From contig CAZDSQ010000025.1 of the NCBI GenBank assembly GCA_964508295.1, positions 1-23,854 of the forward strand: a stretch of 23,854 nt of DNA, read 5' to 3'. This DNA comes from SIG578 sp964508295. GTDB lineage: Bacteria; Bacillota; Clostridia; Oscillospirales; Ruminococcaceae. This document shows, one piece after another, positions 1 to 6,457 of the stretch. How positions within the stretch are numbered: position 1 is the stretch's first letter; the number at the start of each line of letters is the position of its first letter. Position numbers and translations under genes: made by a program. The notes below the pieces were generated by a model. The model worked only from the letters and a program-made list of their open reading frames with translations. It had not been told where the DNA came from and searched no databases.

Positions 1-18
1 TAGCATTTTTTGAAAAAA

Positions 19-100
19 TTGTAGGGACCGGCGTCCTCGACGGTCCTCAACAATGTTGGATACAATCCTTGTGGACCGTCGAGGACGCCGGTCCCTACAA
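19..100. repeat. Long perfect inverted repeat (28-bp arms, 26-nt centre)
   Basis: The left arm (19-46) and right arm (73-100) are perfect reverse complements. Each arm is itself quasi-palindromic: it begins with GGACCG and ends with CGGTCC, with a nested CGTC-CTC-GACG hairpin, so it can fold as one long hairpin or two short ones. The centre holds a small palindrome, CAACA-A-TGTTG (48-58). The arms are much more GC-rich than the surrounding AT-rich sequence. There is no coding potential and no T-run directly after the right arm. A dispersed REP/MITE-like intergenic element is the best reading. A transcription terminator or the end of a larger element cut by the window edge is possible. Confidence 0.8.
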
Positions 101-170
101 AATGAATTTAGGAGCTGTTTTTTGCCCACTTCGTCAGAGTGAGCCTTATTTGCTATTATCCTATAAAGTT

Positions 171-193
171 ATTTAGGACTATTTGTCCTAAAT
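171..193. promoter_or_regulatory. Candidate operator palindrome (9-5-9)
   Basis: ATTTAGGAC and GTCCTAAAT form a perfect inverted repeat of 9-bp arms around a TATTT spacer. It lies about 40 bases upstream of the start of the broken XRE-type regulator. Dyads of this size and position are typical autoregulatory or divergent operators for lambda-repressor-like regulators; binding here is inferred. I could not find a convincing promoter overlapping it. Confidence 0.5.
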
Positions 194-234
194 CCTCACA
201 GGGCGAAAAATATGTGCTATTATGGTGCGGGGTG

Positions 235-457
235 ATGAAAATGAAATTCAGAATTAAACAACACAGAGAGGAAAACAACGTAACACAAAGCGAAACAGCA
301 GAGCTTTTAGGAATTACAATTAAAGAGGTTGATAAGATGGAAAACGATGATAATGTCATTAGATCAAGTTGATGTATAGTGCTTGGCAAAATATTATAAA
401 ACAAACATGGATTACTTACTTGGGCTCTCTGACATAAAAAACCGTACAAAAAAATAG
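235..457 (+). pseudogene. Decayed XRE-family HTH transcriptional regulator
   Basis: From the ATG at 235, the reading frame gives a helix-turn-helix of the lambda-repressor/XRE type: MKMKFRIKQHREENN, then VTQSETAELLGITIKEVDKMEN. It stops at 370-372. The family's C-terminal half is found in another frame from about 359: LDQVDV, a TAG at 377-379, then CLAKYYKTNMDYLLGLSD and a short tail ending at the TAG 455-457. Joined, the two parts match the usual compact single-domain regulators that end in KYYxxxxDYLLGL. One frameshift near 345-360 plus one in-frame stop therefore break the gene. A GTG at 139 would extend the N-terminus but adds residues foreign to the family. GGGGTG just before 235 is a poor, close ribosome site. 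The truncated product keeps the DNA-binding helices, so residual binding cannot be excluded. Confidence 0.75.
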
Positions 458-458
458 T

Positions 459-486
459 GGAATTTCCCAAAAGGAAATCCTTTTTT
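459..486 (+). terminator. Rho-independent terminator after the regulator remnant
   Basis: GGAATTTCC pairs with GGAAATCC, with one bulged base and a short CAAAA-type loop, followed directly by six T. It separates the remnant from the lipoprotein gene's promoter. The T-run begins one base before the proposed -35 region of that promoter. Confidence 0.7.
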
Positions 487-487
487 G

Positions 488-516
488 TTGCCATTTTATT
501 TTAAATGTGCTATACT
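488..516 (+). promoter_or_regulatory. Sigma-A-type promoter with extended -10 for the lipoprotein gene
   Basis: TTGCCA (488-493), a 17-base spacer and TATACT (511-516) preceded by TG at 508-509 give 5/6 matches at both hexamers plus an extended -10. Transcription would begin near 523, leaving a short leader with TTAGGAG (534-540) six bases before the ATG at 547. Confidence 0.75.
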
Positions 517-546
517 GTATAAAGTATCATAATTTAGGAGAAAAAA

Positions 547-1419
547 ATGAAAAAAGTTGTTTCGATAATTGTTTTGGCGGCGCTTGTTTTGTGCTTTGCT
601 GCCTGCAGTAATACAAATACAGGCTCCTCTTCGCTAACCTCGGGCGAGATAGCATACAATGAGAATGGTGAAGTTGTTAGTGCTGATGAGCACGATCATG
701 ACCATACAGGAACAGGTTCATCAACATCGAAAAATAACGGAAGCAGCGCTGATAATGGCAACGGTACTTCAAGCAAAGTCAGTGCAAGCCGACCTAATGT
801 GACCAGACCCACCATAATAGTTGAGGAAAAGGAAAATTTAACTGCTTCTGCGCCTGAAATTTCAGTTAAGGAAGATGCTGTTAATAAAACCTGGTCGATA
901 TATTTTGCGCCTGACGATTTAAGTAGTACACTTAATGTTGATGCTCTTTCGGCGGGCATTTCGATAAGAGAAACCGCAAACGGAAAATTGGTGGCAAGCT
1001 ATGCAATGATAGGCTACAGCAGAGTCTTCATTGACTCTATTACCGACCCCGAGAGATACGCTATTGCTGATTCCATAACATATGACTGGAAATATTATTA
1101 TGATATGGAAAATAAAAAAGGCCTGTATTTTTCGTGGAGCTCGCTTAATATAGATAACGATGACAAAGTGTGGAACTTTGATGATGTTCTAAGTGAGTAT
1201 AAAGATATTCTTGTGGACGACGAGGGCTTCATCAATCTTCCCTCGGAGATTTTCGGCAAGAGGGTTATTTATCAGGGAATGTATGTTCCCTGCAAATACG
1301 ACACAAAGACGGGAAAGCTCGAAATTGAGGGCAAATTTCCTCTTAAAGACCTCTATATAGAGGGAGCTGTAGGCACGGGAAAATATAAAATTGACGGAAA
1401 GGTCTATTCCTTTAACTGA
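547..1419 (+). CDS. Hypothetical lipoprotein with HDHDH cluster
   Basis: The protein has 290 residues. It starts with a lipoprotein signal peptide: MKK, a hydrophobic core, and a lipobox ending in FAAC with the modified Cys at residue 20. It is then expected on the outer face of the membrane. Residues 21-85 are a low-complexity Ser/Thr/Asn/Gly tether containing an acidic-histidine patch, DEHDHDH (47-53), able to bind metal in principle. The remaining ~190 residues look like a folded domain rich in aromatic and acidic residues (for example ITYDWKYYYD and YFSWSSLNIDNDD). I do not recognise the family. The gene is a monocistron: its own promoter and AGGAG site lie before it and a terminator follows. 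No neighbour suggests a substrate. The CDS call is firm, the function unknown. Confidence 0.9.
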   Translation: MKKVVSIIVLAALVLCFAACSNTNTGSSSLTSGEIAYNENGEVVSADEHDHDHTGTGSSTSKNNGSSADNGNGTSSKVSASRPNVTRPTIIVEEKENLTASAPEISVKEDAVNKTWSIYFAPDDLSSTLNVDALSAGISIRETANGKLVASYAMIGYSRVFIDSITDPERYAIADSITYDWKYYYDMENKKGLYFSWSSLNIDNDDKVWNFDDVLSEYKDILVDDEGFINLPSEIFGKRVIYQGMYVPCKYDTKTGKLEIEGKFPLKDLYIEGAVGTGKYKIDGKVYSFN

Positions 1420-1420
1420 T

Positions 1421-1488
1421 AAAAGAGCGCTGATTTGAGGCACACTTCCTTACGGAGTGTATCCCTTTCAGCACTCTTTTGTTTTTTG
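1421..1488 (+). terminator. Bipartite hairpin terminator after the lipoprotein gene
   Basis: AAAAGAGCGCTGA (1421-1433) pairs with TCAGCACTCTTTT (1468-1480) with a single C/A mismatch. Between them ACACTTCC and GGAGTGT form an inner hairpin, and TTTTGTTTTTTG follows. It isolates the lipoprotein gene from the ruv block. The A-rich left arm might also let it work on the opposite strand. Confidence 0.75.
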
Positions 1489-1551
1489 TTACACAGAAAA
1501 AATAAGCGAAAAAACTTAATGGATTTTTAATGTTTCGAGCCTAATAAAATG

Positions 1552-1580
1552 TAGACAGACGGAAGATTTTATGCTATAAT
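1552..1580 (+). promoter_or_regulatory. Near-consensus promoter of the ruvC-led gene block
   Basis: TAGACA (1552-1557), a 17-base spacer and a perfect TATAAT (1575-1580) preceded by TGC make an extended -10 sigma-A promoter. The start should fall near 1587, with a leader of about 48 bases ending in GGGAGGA before the ruvC ATG. No LexA-type box (GAAC-N4-GTTC) is visible around it, so DNA-damage control is not supported here. It is the only strong promoter I can see for the 23-gene run that follows. Confidence 0.8.
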
Positions 1581-1634
1581 ATAAGTTGAATTAAAATCGG
1601 GAAACTATACTCTGTTTTAGAGGGAGGAAAGCCA

Positions 1635-2141
1635 ATGCTCACGCTGGGAATTGACCCAGGATATGCCATTATCGGCTGGGGACTTATTGACTACAGCGGC
1701 GCTCGCCTTACCCCCGTTGCCTTCGGTGCAGTTACAACGCAGGCGGGAGAGCCTTTCCCTCAAAGGCTGCTTAAAATAAGCGAGGGAATTGGCGAAATTC
1801 TCGACAGATTTCGTCCGCAGGCGGTGTCGATAGAAAAGCTCTATTTTAATTCTAATACAACAACCGCCATTGATGTTGCGCAGGCCAGAGGCGTTATTGT
1901 TGCTGAGGCGGCGCGCAGAAATATAGATATTTTTGAATATACACCGCTACAAGTCAAACAAGCGGTGGTGGGTTACGGCAGGGCAGAAAAAAAGCAGGTT
2001 ATGGAAATGACAAGGCAGCTTCTAAAGCTCAAAAGCGTTCCCAAGCCCGACGATACTGCCGACGCACTTGCCATAGCAATTTGTCACGCGCATAGCTTCC
2101 ATTCGCAAAGCTATGAGCTGCTTAAAAGAACTAAAGCTTAG
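1635..2141 (+). CDS. ruvC: RuvC Holliday junction resolvase
   Basis: RuvC is a dimeric endonuclease that cuts Holliday junctions symmetrically, working with RuvA and RuvB to finish recombination. The 168-residue product has normal family length and RNase H-like fold motifs: LGIDPG with catalytic Asp7, SIEKLYF with Glu67, and the C-terminal PDDTADALAIAICHA with Asp140 and Asp143. The usual His at the third site is replaced here by Asp140. It begins at ATG after GGGAGGA and opens the block behind a strong promoter. Its stop codon overlaps the ribosome site of ruvA, so translation is probably coupled. The frequent clostridial neighbour yebC is not upstream; a terminated lipoprotein gene is there instead. 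Confidence 0.96.
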   Translation: MLTLGIDPGYAIIGWGLIDYSGARLTPVAFGAVTTQAGEPFPQRLLKISEGIGEILDRFRPQAVSIEKLYFNSNTTTAIDVAQARGVIVAEAARRNIDIFEYTPLQVKQAVVGYGRAEKKQVMEMTRQLLKLKSVPKPDDTADALAIAICHAHSFHSQSYELLKRTKA

Positions 2142-2152
2142 GAGGAATAAAG

Positions 2153-2764
2153 GTGATCTACTCGCTTACAGGCCGTCTTGTCCACAAGCAAAACGGAATC
2201 GCAGTTGTTGAATGTGCAGGCGTGGGCTATGGCTGCCAGACCACCAACCAGACCCTCTCGCGCCTTAGCGGCGATACTGTTACCCTTTTTACCTATATGC
2301 ACATCACCGAAAACTCGCTCGACCTTTTCGGCTTTGCCAGCCGTGATGAGCTTGAAATGTTTAAGCTGCTTATTTCGGTGTCGGGAGTCGGCCCCAAAGC
2401 CGCTCTCGCCATCTTAAACGAATATGCTCCCGATAGACTTGTTCTCTTTATCGCCTCGGGCGATGCCAAGATGATAACCAAGGCGCAGGGAGTCGGCCCT
2501 AAGCTCGCGCAGAGAATTGTGCTGGAGCTTAAGGACAAGGCGGCAAAAATGCTTCCAAGCGGAGTAATTGCCGCGCCTGATGATATTTTCTCGAGCAGTA
2601 GCGAGAGAAGCGTCGGCTCTGATAGCTTTTCGGAGGCGATCGGCGCACTTGTTTCGCTTGGATATAACAGGAGCGAGGCTGTGCAGGCTCTTTCGGGAGT
2701 GGACGCTAAGCTTTCGTCAGATGATATGATAAGAGAAGCTTTGAGAAAATTAGCAAGAATGTAA
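2153..2764 (+). CDS. ruvA: RuvA Holliday junction DNA-binding subunit
   Basis: RuvA forms tetramers that hold the four-way junction and load the RuvB motor. All three domains are present in 203 residues: an N-terminal OB-fold (MIYSLTGRLV..., residues 1-62), a middle domain with two helix-hairpin-helix motifs (ISVSGVGPKAALAIL near 74-88 and KAQGVGPKLAQRI near 110-122), and after a Ser/Asp-rich flexible linker (about 135-158) the C-terminal RuvB-binding three-helix domain (SEAIGALVSLGYNRSEAVQAL). The start is GTG, chosen because AGGAGG lies about 7 bases upstream and the protein then opens exactly as the family does. It sits between ruvC and ruvB in the classic order. Confidence 0.96.
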   Translation: MIYSLTGRLVHKQNGIAVVECAGVGYGCQTTNQTLSRLSGDTVTLFTYMHITENSLDLFGFASRDELEMFKLLISVSGVGPKAALAILNEYAPDRLVLFIASGDAKMITKAQGVGPKLAQRIVLELKDKAAKMLPSGVIAAPDDIFSSSSERSVGSDSFSEAIGALVSLGYNRSEAVQALSGVDAKLSSDDMIREALRKLARM

Positions 2765-2783
2765 TTGAGAGGAGGAGCGAAAT

Positions 2784-3833
2784 ATGCCATTTGAGGATTT
2801 TGAAACCATTTTAGAGGACAGAATAATAATGCCCGAATACAGTGCGCAGGACATAGAGACCGAAATTTCGCTTCGCCCCAAGACTTTAGGCGAGTATGTC
2901 GGTCAGCAAAAGGCTAAGGAAAATCTTAAGATATATATTGACGCTGCTCGCCAGAGAAGAGAGTCTTTAGACCACGTTCTTCTTTACGGACCTCCGGGAC
3001 TTGGTAAGACCACCCTTGCAGGCATTGTTGCGAACGAAATGAATGTCAACATCCGCGTAACCAGCGGCCCTGCAATCGAAAAGCCGGGCGACCTTGCGGC
3101 GCTTCTTACCGGTCTTGACGAGGGTGACATTCTTTTCATAGACGAAATCCACAGACTTTCGAGAGCGGTTGAGGAAATTCTCTATCCCGCTATGGAGGAC
3201 TATGCGCTGGATATTATTATCGGCAAAGGCCCGTCGGCACGCTCGATAAGGCTGGACCTTAAAAAGTTTACTCTTATAGGCGCAACAACAAGGGCAGGTC
3301 AGCTTTCGGCTCCCCTTAGAGATAGATTTGGCGTTCTGCTCAGACTTGAGCTCTATACGCCTGAGGAGCTTTGCTCCATTATCCGCCGCAGTGCAGGACT
3401 TTTAGATATTGACTGCGAGCAGGAGGGCGTAATGGAAATTGCAAAGCGCTCGAGAGGAACTCCGCGAATTGCAAACCGCCTTTTAAAAAGAGTTCGCGAT
3501 TTTGCAGAGGTTCTGGGTGACGGTAATATCACAAGAGAGATTGCCGACAAGGCGCTCCTTCGCCTTGAAATTGACGATATGGGTCTTGACAGCATTGACA
3601 GAAGAATGTTAGAGACTATAATAAAGGCCTACAACGGCGGCCCCGTCGGCCTTGAAACCCTTGCCGCCGCAATCGGTGAGGAAACGGTAACGCTTGAGGA
3701 CGTTTATGAGCCTTACCTTATGCAGATTGGCTTTTTGAGCCGCACCCCGCGCGGCAGATGCGTAACTGCCGCGGCCTGCGAGCATCTTAATTTAAAGCCG
3801 CAGACTAAGGAAAACGGACAGATTACCTTTTAA
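2784..3833 (+). CDS. ruvB: RuvB branch-migration AAA+ helicase
   Basis: RuvB is the hexameric ATP-driven motor that moves Holliday junctions when loaded by RuvA. The 349-residue protein has Walker A GPPGLGKT (69-76), Walker B LFIDE (117-121) followed by IHRL, the sensor-1 segment IGATTRAG, the PLRDRFG box (177-183) near the arginine finger, and the C-terminal winged helix (residues ~265-335, ending LMQIGFLSRTPRGR). The ATG at 2784 follows GGAGGAG with good spacing. It gives about 15 residues more than a start at the internal Met16, which is also possible. It ends the ruvCAB trio; the methyltransferase gene follows after 15 bases. Confidence 0.97.
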   Translation: MPFEDFETILEDRIIMPEYSAQDIETEISLRPKTLGEYVGQQKAKENLKIYIDAARQRRESLDHVLLYGPPGLGKTTLAGIVANEMNVNIRVTSGPAIEKPGDLAALLTGLDEGDILFIDEIHRLSRAVEEILYPAMEDYALDIIIGKGPSARSIRLDLKKFTLIGATTRAGQLSAPLRDRFGVLLRLELYTPEELCSIIRRSAGLLDIDCEQEGVMEIAKRSRGTPRIANRLLKRVRDFAEVLGDGNITREIADKALLRLEIDDMGLDSIDRRMLETIIKAYNGGPVGLETLAAAIGEETVTLEDVYEPYLMQIGFLSRTPRGRCVTAAACEHLNLKPQTKENGQITF

Positions 3834-3848
3834 GTAACAGGAGAAAAT

Positions 3849-4712
3849 ATGAGAGTCAGCAGTAGCTTTTCAGAATACAGATTACTGGATACATCATCGG
3901 GCGAGCGCCTTGAAAAATGGGGCGACGTAACGCTCATAAGACCCGACCCGCAGATAATTTGGAAGACTCCCAAGGACAGAGAGTGGGATAAGGCAGATGC
4001 CCGCTATATCCGCTCAAACAAGGGCGGCGGACATTGGGAGACTTATAATAAAACTAAAGAGAGCTGGAATGTACGCTTTGGCGACATTACAATGCTCGTT
4101 CGACCCACGGGATTTAAGCACACGGGTGTTTTTCCCGAGCAGGCGGTAAACTGGGAGCTTTTCGATAAGATTATCCGCGAGGCAGGCAGACCCATCTCAG
4201 TCTTAAACCTCTTTGCCTACACGGGCGGCGCAACCCTTGCCTGCGCAAATGCGGGAGCAAGCGTCTGCCACGTTGACGCTTCAAAGGGTATGGTCTCCTG
4301 GGCGAGAGAAAATGCCGATCTCTCGGGACTTTCAGATGCCCCTATCCGCTGGATAGTTGACGACTGCAAGAAGTTTGTCGAGCGCGAAATTCGCCGCGGC
4401 AGAAGATACGATGCCGTTATTATGGACCCTCCCTCCTATGGCAGAGGCCCCAGCGGCGAGGTCTGGCAGTTAGAAGAGCAGGTTTACGATTTAGTAAAGC
4501 TCTGCGCAGGAGTTTTGAGTGACAATCCCTTGTTCTTTGTGATAAATTCCTACACTGCGGGCCTTACCCCCTCGGTTATGAAATACGTGCTCAGCCAGAC
4601 GGTTGCATTAGGCCGCGGCGGCGAAACGACTGCCGACGAAATCGGAATTTTAGTTGAAAAAACAGGTCAGTGCCTGCCTTGCGGCAGCACTGCGATCTGG
4701 ATGCAGAAATAA
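3849..4712 (+). CDS. Class I SAM-dependent methyltransferase, RlmI-like
   Basis: This is probably an RNA methyltransferase of the RlmI/RlmK-related group (COG1092/PF10672 type); the target is unknown. The 287 residues hold SAM motif I, VLNLFAYTGGATLACANAGA (118-137), an acidic ribose-binding residue in HVDASKG (141-147), and the catalytic motif IV DPPSYGRG (193-200). The N-terminal ~100 residues (IRPDPQIIWKTP, HTGVFPEQAVNW) match the small beta domain of these enzymes. A PUA domain, found in E. coli RlmI, is not visible. A CAGGAGA site precedes the ATG. It lies between ruvB and the ECF genes with tiny gaps and shares their transcript, which does not by itself indicate a linked role. Confidence 0.85.
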   Translation: MRVSSSFSEYRLLDTSSGERLEKWGDVTLIRPDPQIIWKTPKDREWDKADARYIRSNKGGGHWETYNKTKESWNVRFGDITMLVRPTGFKHTGVFPEQAVNWELFDKIIREAGRPISVLNLFAYTGGATLACANAGASVCHVDASKGMVSWARENADLSGLSDAPIRWIVDDCKKFVEREIRRGRRYDAVIMDPPSYGRGPSGEVWQLEEQVYDLVKLCAGVLSDNPLFFVINSYTAGLTPSVMKYVLSQTVALGRGGETTADEIGILVEKTGQCLPCGSTAIWMQK

Positions 4713-4725
4713 AGAAGGAAGATAT

Positions 4726-5574
4726 ATGCAAGAAACCCTTATCCGCTGTGAAAACGTTTCCTTTCAGTACGGAGAGGAGCGGGATATGCTCACGGCGCTG
4801 AAAAATATTGATCTTGAAATAAAACGCGGCGAGTTCGTCGCCATTTTGGGACATAACGGAAGCGGCAAGTCGACCTTGGCAAAGCACTTTAACGGCGTTC
4901 TTATCCCCACAAATGAGGGCAGAGTGCTGGTTGGAGGTATCGACACTAAGGACGAAGAGCGGATTTTTGAAGTTCGCCGTCAGGTCGGTATGGTTTTTCA
5001 AAACCCCGACAATCAGATAGTTGCAACGGTGGTCGAAGAGGACGTTGCTTTCGCACCCGAAAACCTCGGCGTAAAGCCTAAAGAAATTCGCAAAAGAGTT
5101 GACGAGGCGCTAGAGGCAGTAGGAATGAGCGAGTATAAAAAGCACGCTCCGCATAAGCTCTCTGGCGGTCAGAAGCAGAGGGTGGCAATCGCGGGAGTTC
5201 TTGCAATGCAGAGCGACTGTATAGTTTTAGATGAGCCCACCGCAATGCTCGACCCTCAGGGCAGAGAACAGGTTATTTCCACCATCGTAAAGCTGGCCAG
5301 AGAGCAGGGCAAGACGGTTGTCCTCATCACTCATTTTATGGAAGAGGCGGCGCTCTGCGATAGAGTTATAGTTATGAATGACGGAGAGATTATGCTCGAC
5401 GGCACGCCCAAAGAGGTCTTCTCAAAAAGGGCAGAGCTAAAAAAGGTCGGGCTTTCGGTGCCCGCTGTTACCGAGCTTTGTGCCATTTTAAATGAGAGCG
5501 GGCTTGATATTTCGCCCGACATAATTTCGGAAGAAGAATGTCTTAAAGAGGTTTCAAGAGTCCTTAAAGGATAG
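4726..5574 (+). CDS. ecfA1: ECF transporter ATPase EcfA1 (CbiO-like)
   Basis: One of the two ATP-hydrolysing subunits of an energy-coupling-factor importer for vitamins or transition metals. The 282-residue protein has Walker A GHNGSGKST (42-50), Q-loop FQNPDNQ with Gln92, the ABC signature LSGGQ (145-149), Walker B IVLDE with Glu170, and switch His203. The C-terminal ~50 residues (KKVGLSVPAVTELCAIL) are the EcfA dimerisation extension. The open frame continues upstream inside the methyltransferase gene. I chose the ATG at 4726 because GAAGGAAG lies just before it and the protein then starts with the usual IRCENVSFQYG. The paralogue and EcfT follow directly. Confidence 0.94.
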   Translation: MQETLIRCENVSFQYGEERDMLTALKNIDLEIKRGEFVAILGHNGSGKSTLAKHFNGVLIPTNEGRVLVGGIDTKDEERIFEVRRQVGMVFQNPDNQIVATVVEEDVAFAPENLGVKPKEIRKRVDEALEAVGMSEYKKHAPHKLSGGQKQRVAIAGVLAMQSDCIVLDEPTAMLDPQGREQVISTIVKLAREQGKTVVLITHFMEEAALCDRVIVMNDGEIMLDGTPKEVFSKRAELKKVGLSVPAVTELCAILNESGLDISPDIISEEECLKEVSRVLKG

Positions 5575-5593
5575 CAAATTGGAGGAAAACAAA

Positions 5594-6457
5594 TTGTCAA
5601 TCATAAAGGTTTCTGATTTGACATACTGCTACGGCAAGGGTACCCCCTTTGAAAAGGTCGCCCTTGATAACGTCAGCTTTAATATAGAAAAAGGCGAGTT
5701 TGTTGCCATAATCGGCCACACAGGCAGCGGAAAATCGACCCTTGTTTCTCACTTAAATGGGTTATTGCGTGCAGATAGCGGCACTGTCGAGCTGGACGGC
5801 GAGAACATCTTTAAAAAGGGTTACAACCTGCGCTCTGTGCGGTTTAAGGTGGGGCTTGTTTTTCAGTATCCCGAGTATCAGCTTTTTGAGGAAACTGTTT
5901 ATAAGGATATAGCTTTCGGTCCTAAGAATATGGGTCTTTCTGACGAGGAAGTCAAGGAAAGGGTCATCTGGGCGGCAAAGGCGCTCGAGATAAAGCCCGA
6001 GATTTTAAACAAATCCCCCTTCGAGCTTTCGGGCGGACAAAAGCGCAGGGTCGCTATCGCGGGAGTTATCGCAATGCGCCCCGAGGTACTGGTGCTCGAT
6101 GAGCCCGCCGCGGGACTTGACCCCGCAGGCAGAGATAGGGTGATGCGCCTTATAACCGACTACCGCGATAGGACGGGTAGCACAGTTGTTATAGTTTCTC
6201 ACTCGATGGAAACTGCGGCAAGATATGCCGACAAGGTGGTTGTTTTAAATAACGGTAAGATCTTTATGTGTGGCAGTCCCGATAAGGTTTTCAGCCGCGC
6301 AGACGAGATAGAAAAGATAGGGCTCAGCCTGCCCCCTGTAACAAGGCTGGTTCACTCTCTCATTAAAGAGGGGTACGACCTGCCTGAAAACATCTACACC
6401 GCACAGCAGGCGGCAGAGGCTCTCCTCTCTCTAAAAAGGAAAGGGGGCGAGCGGTAA
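5594..6457 (+). CDS. ecfA2: ECF transporter ATPase EcfA2 (TTG start)
   Basis: The second ATPase of the ECF core forms a heterodimer with EcfA1 and couples ATP hydrolysis to the T subunit. It has Walker A GHTGSGKST (41-49), Q-loop FQYPEYQ with Gln91, LSGGQ (145-149), Walker B VLVLDE with Glu170, and His203; the EcfA C-terminal extension ends in LSLKRKGGER. The start needs a decision. A TTG at 5579 is part of the ribosome site itself (TTGGAGGA), so it is unlikely to initiate. The TTG at 5594 lies 8 bases after GGAGG and gives SIIKVSDLTYCYG, a normal family N-terminus, in a 287-residue protein. Its stop overlaps the ecfT start by one base. Confidence 0.93.
   Translation: MSIIKVSDLTYCYGKGTPFEKVALDNVSFNIEKGEFVAIIGHTGSGKSTLVSHLNGLLRADSGTVELDGENIFKKGYNLRSVRFKVGLVFQYPEYQLFEETVYKDIAFGPKNMGLSDEEVKERVIWAAKALEIKPEILNKSPFELSGGQKRRVAIAGVIAMRPEVLVLDEPAAGLDPAGRDRVMRLITDYRDRTGSTVVIVSHSMETAARYADKVVVLNNGKIFMCGSPDKVFSRADEIEKIGLSLPPVTRLVHSLIKEGYDLPENIYTAQQAAEALLSLKRKGGER

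Noticed and set aside
1..110. Insertion sequence end
   Set aside because: No transposase, no target duplication and no boundary is visible in the window; only the inverted repeat itself can be claimed.
139..234. N-terminal extension of the regulator remnant from a GTG at 139
   Set aside because: It adds residues through the operator-like dyad that do not belong to the XRE fold. The ATG at 235 gives the normal domain start.
1589..1634. Riboswitch in the ruvC leader
   Set aside because: The leader is only about 48 bases and has no stable aptamer-like fold.
4654..4725. Upstream extension of EcfA1 into the methyltransferase gene
   Set aside because: A good ribosome site precedes the ATG at 4726, and the extra 24 residues are not part of ABC ATPases.
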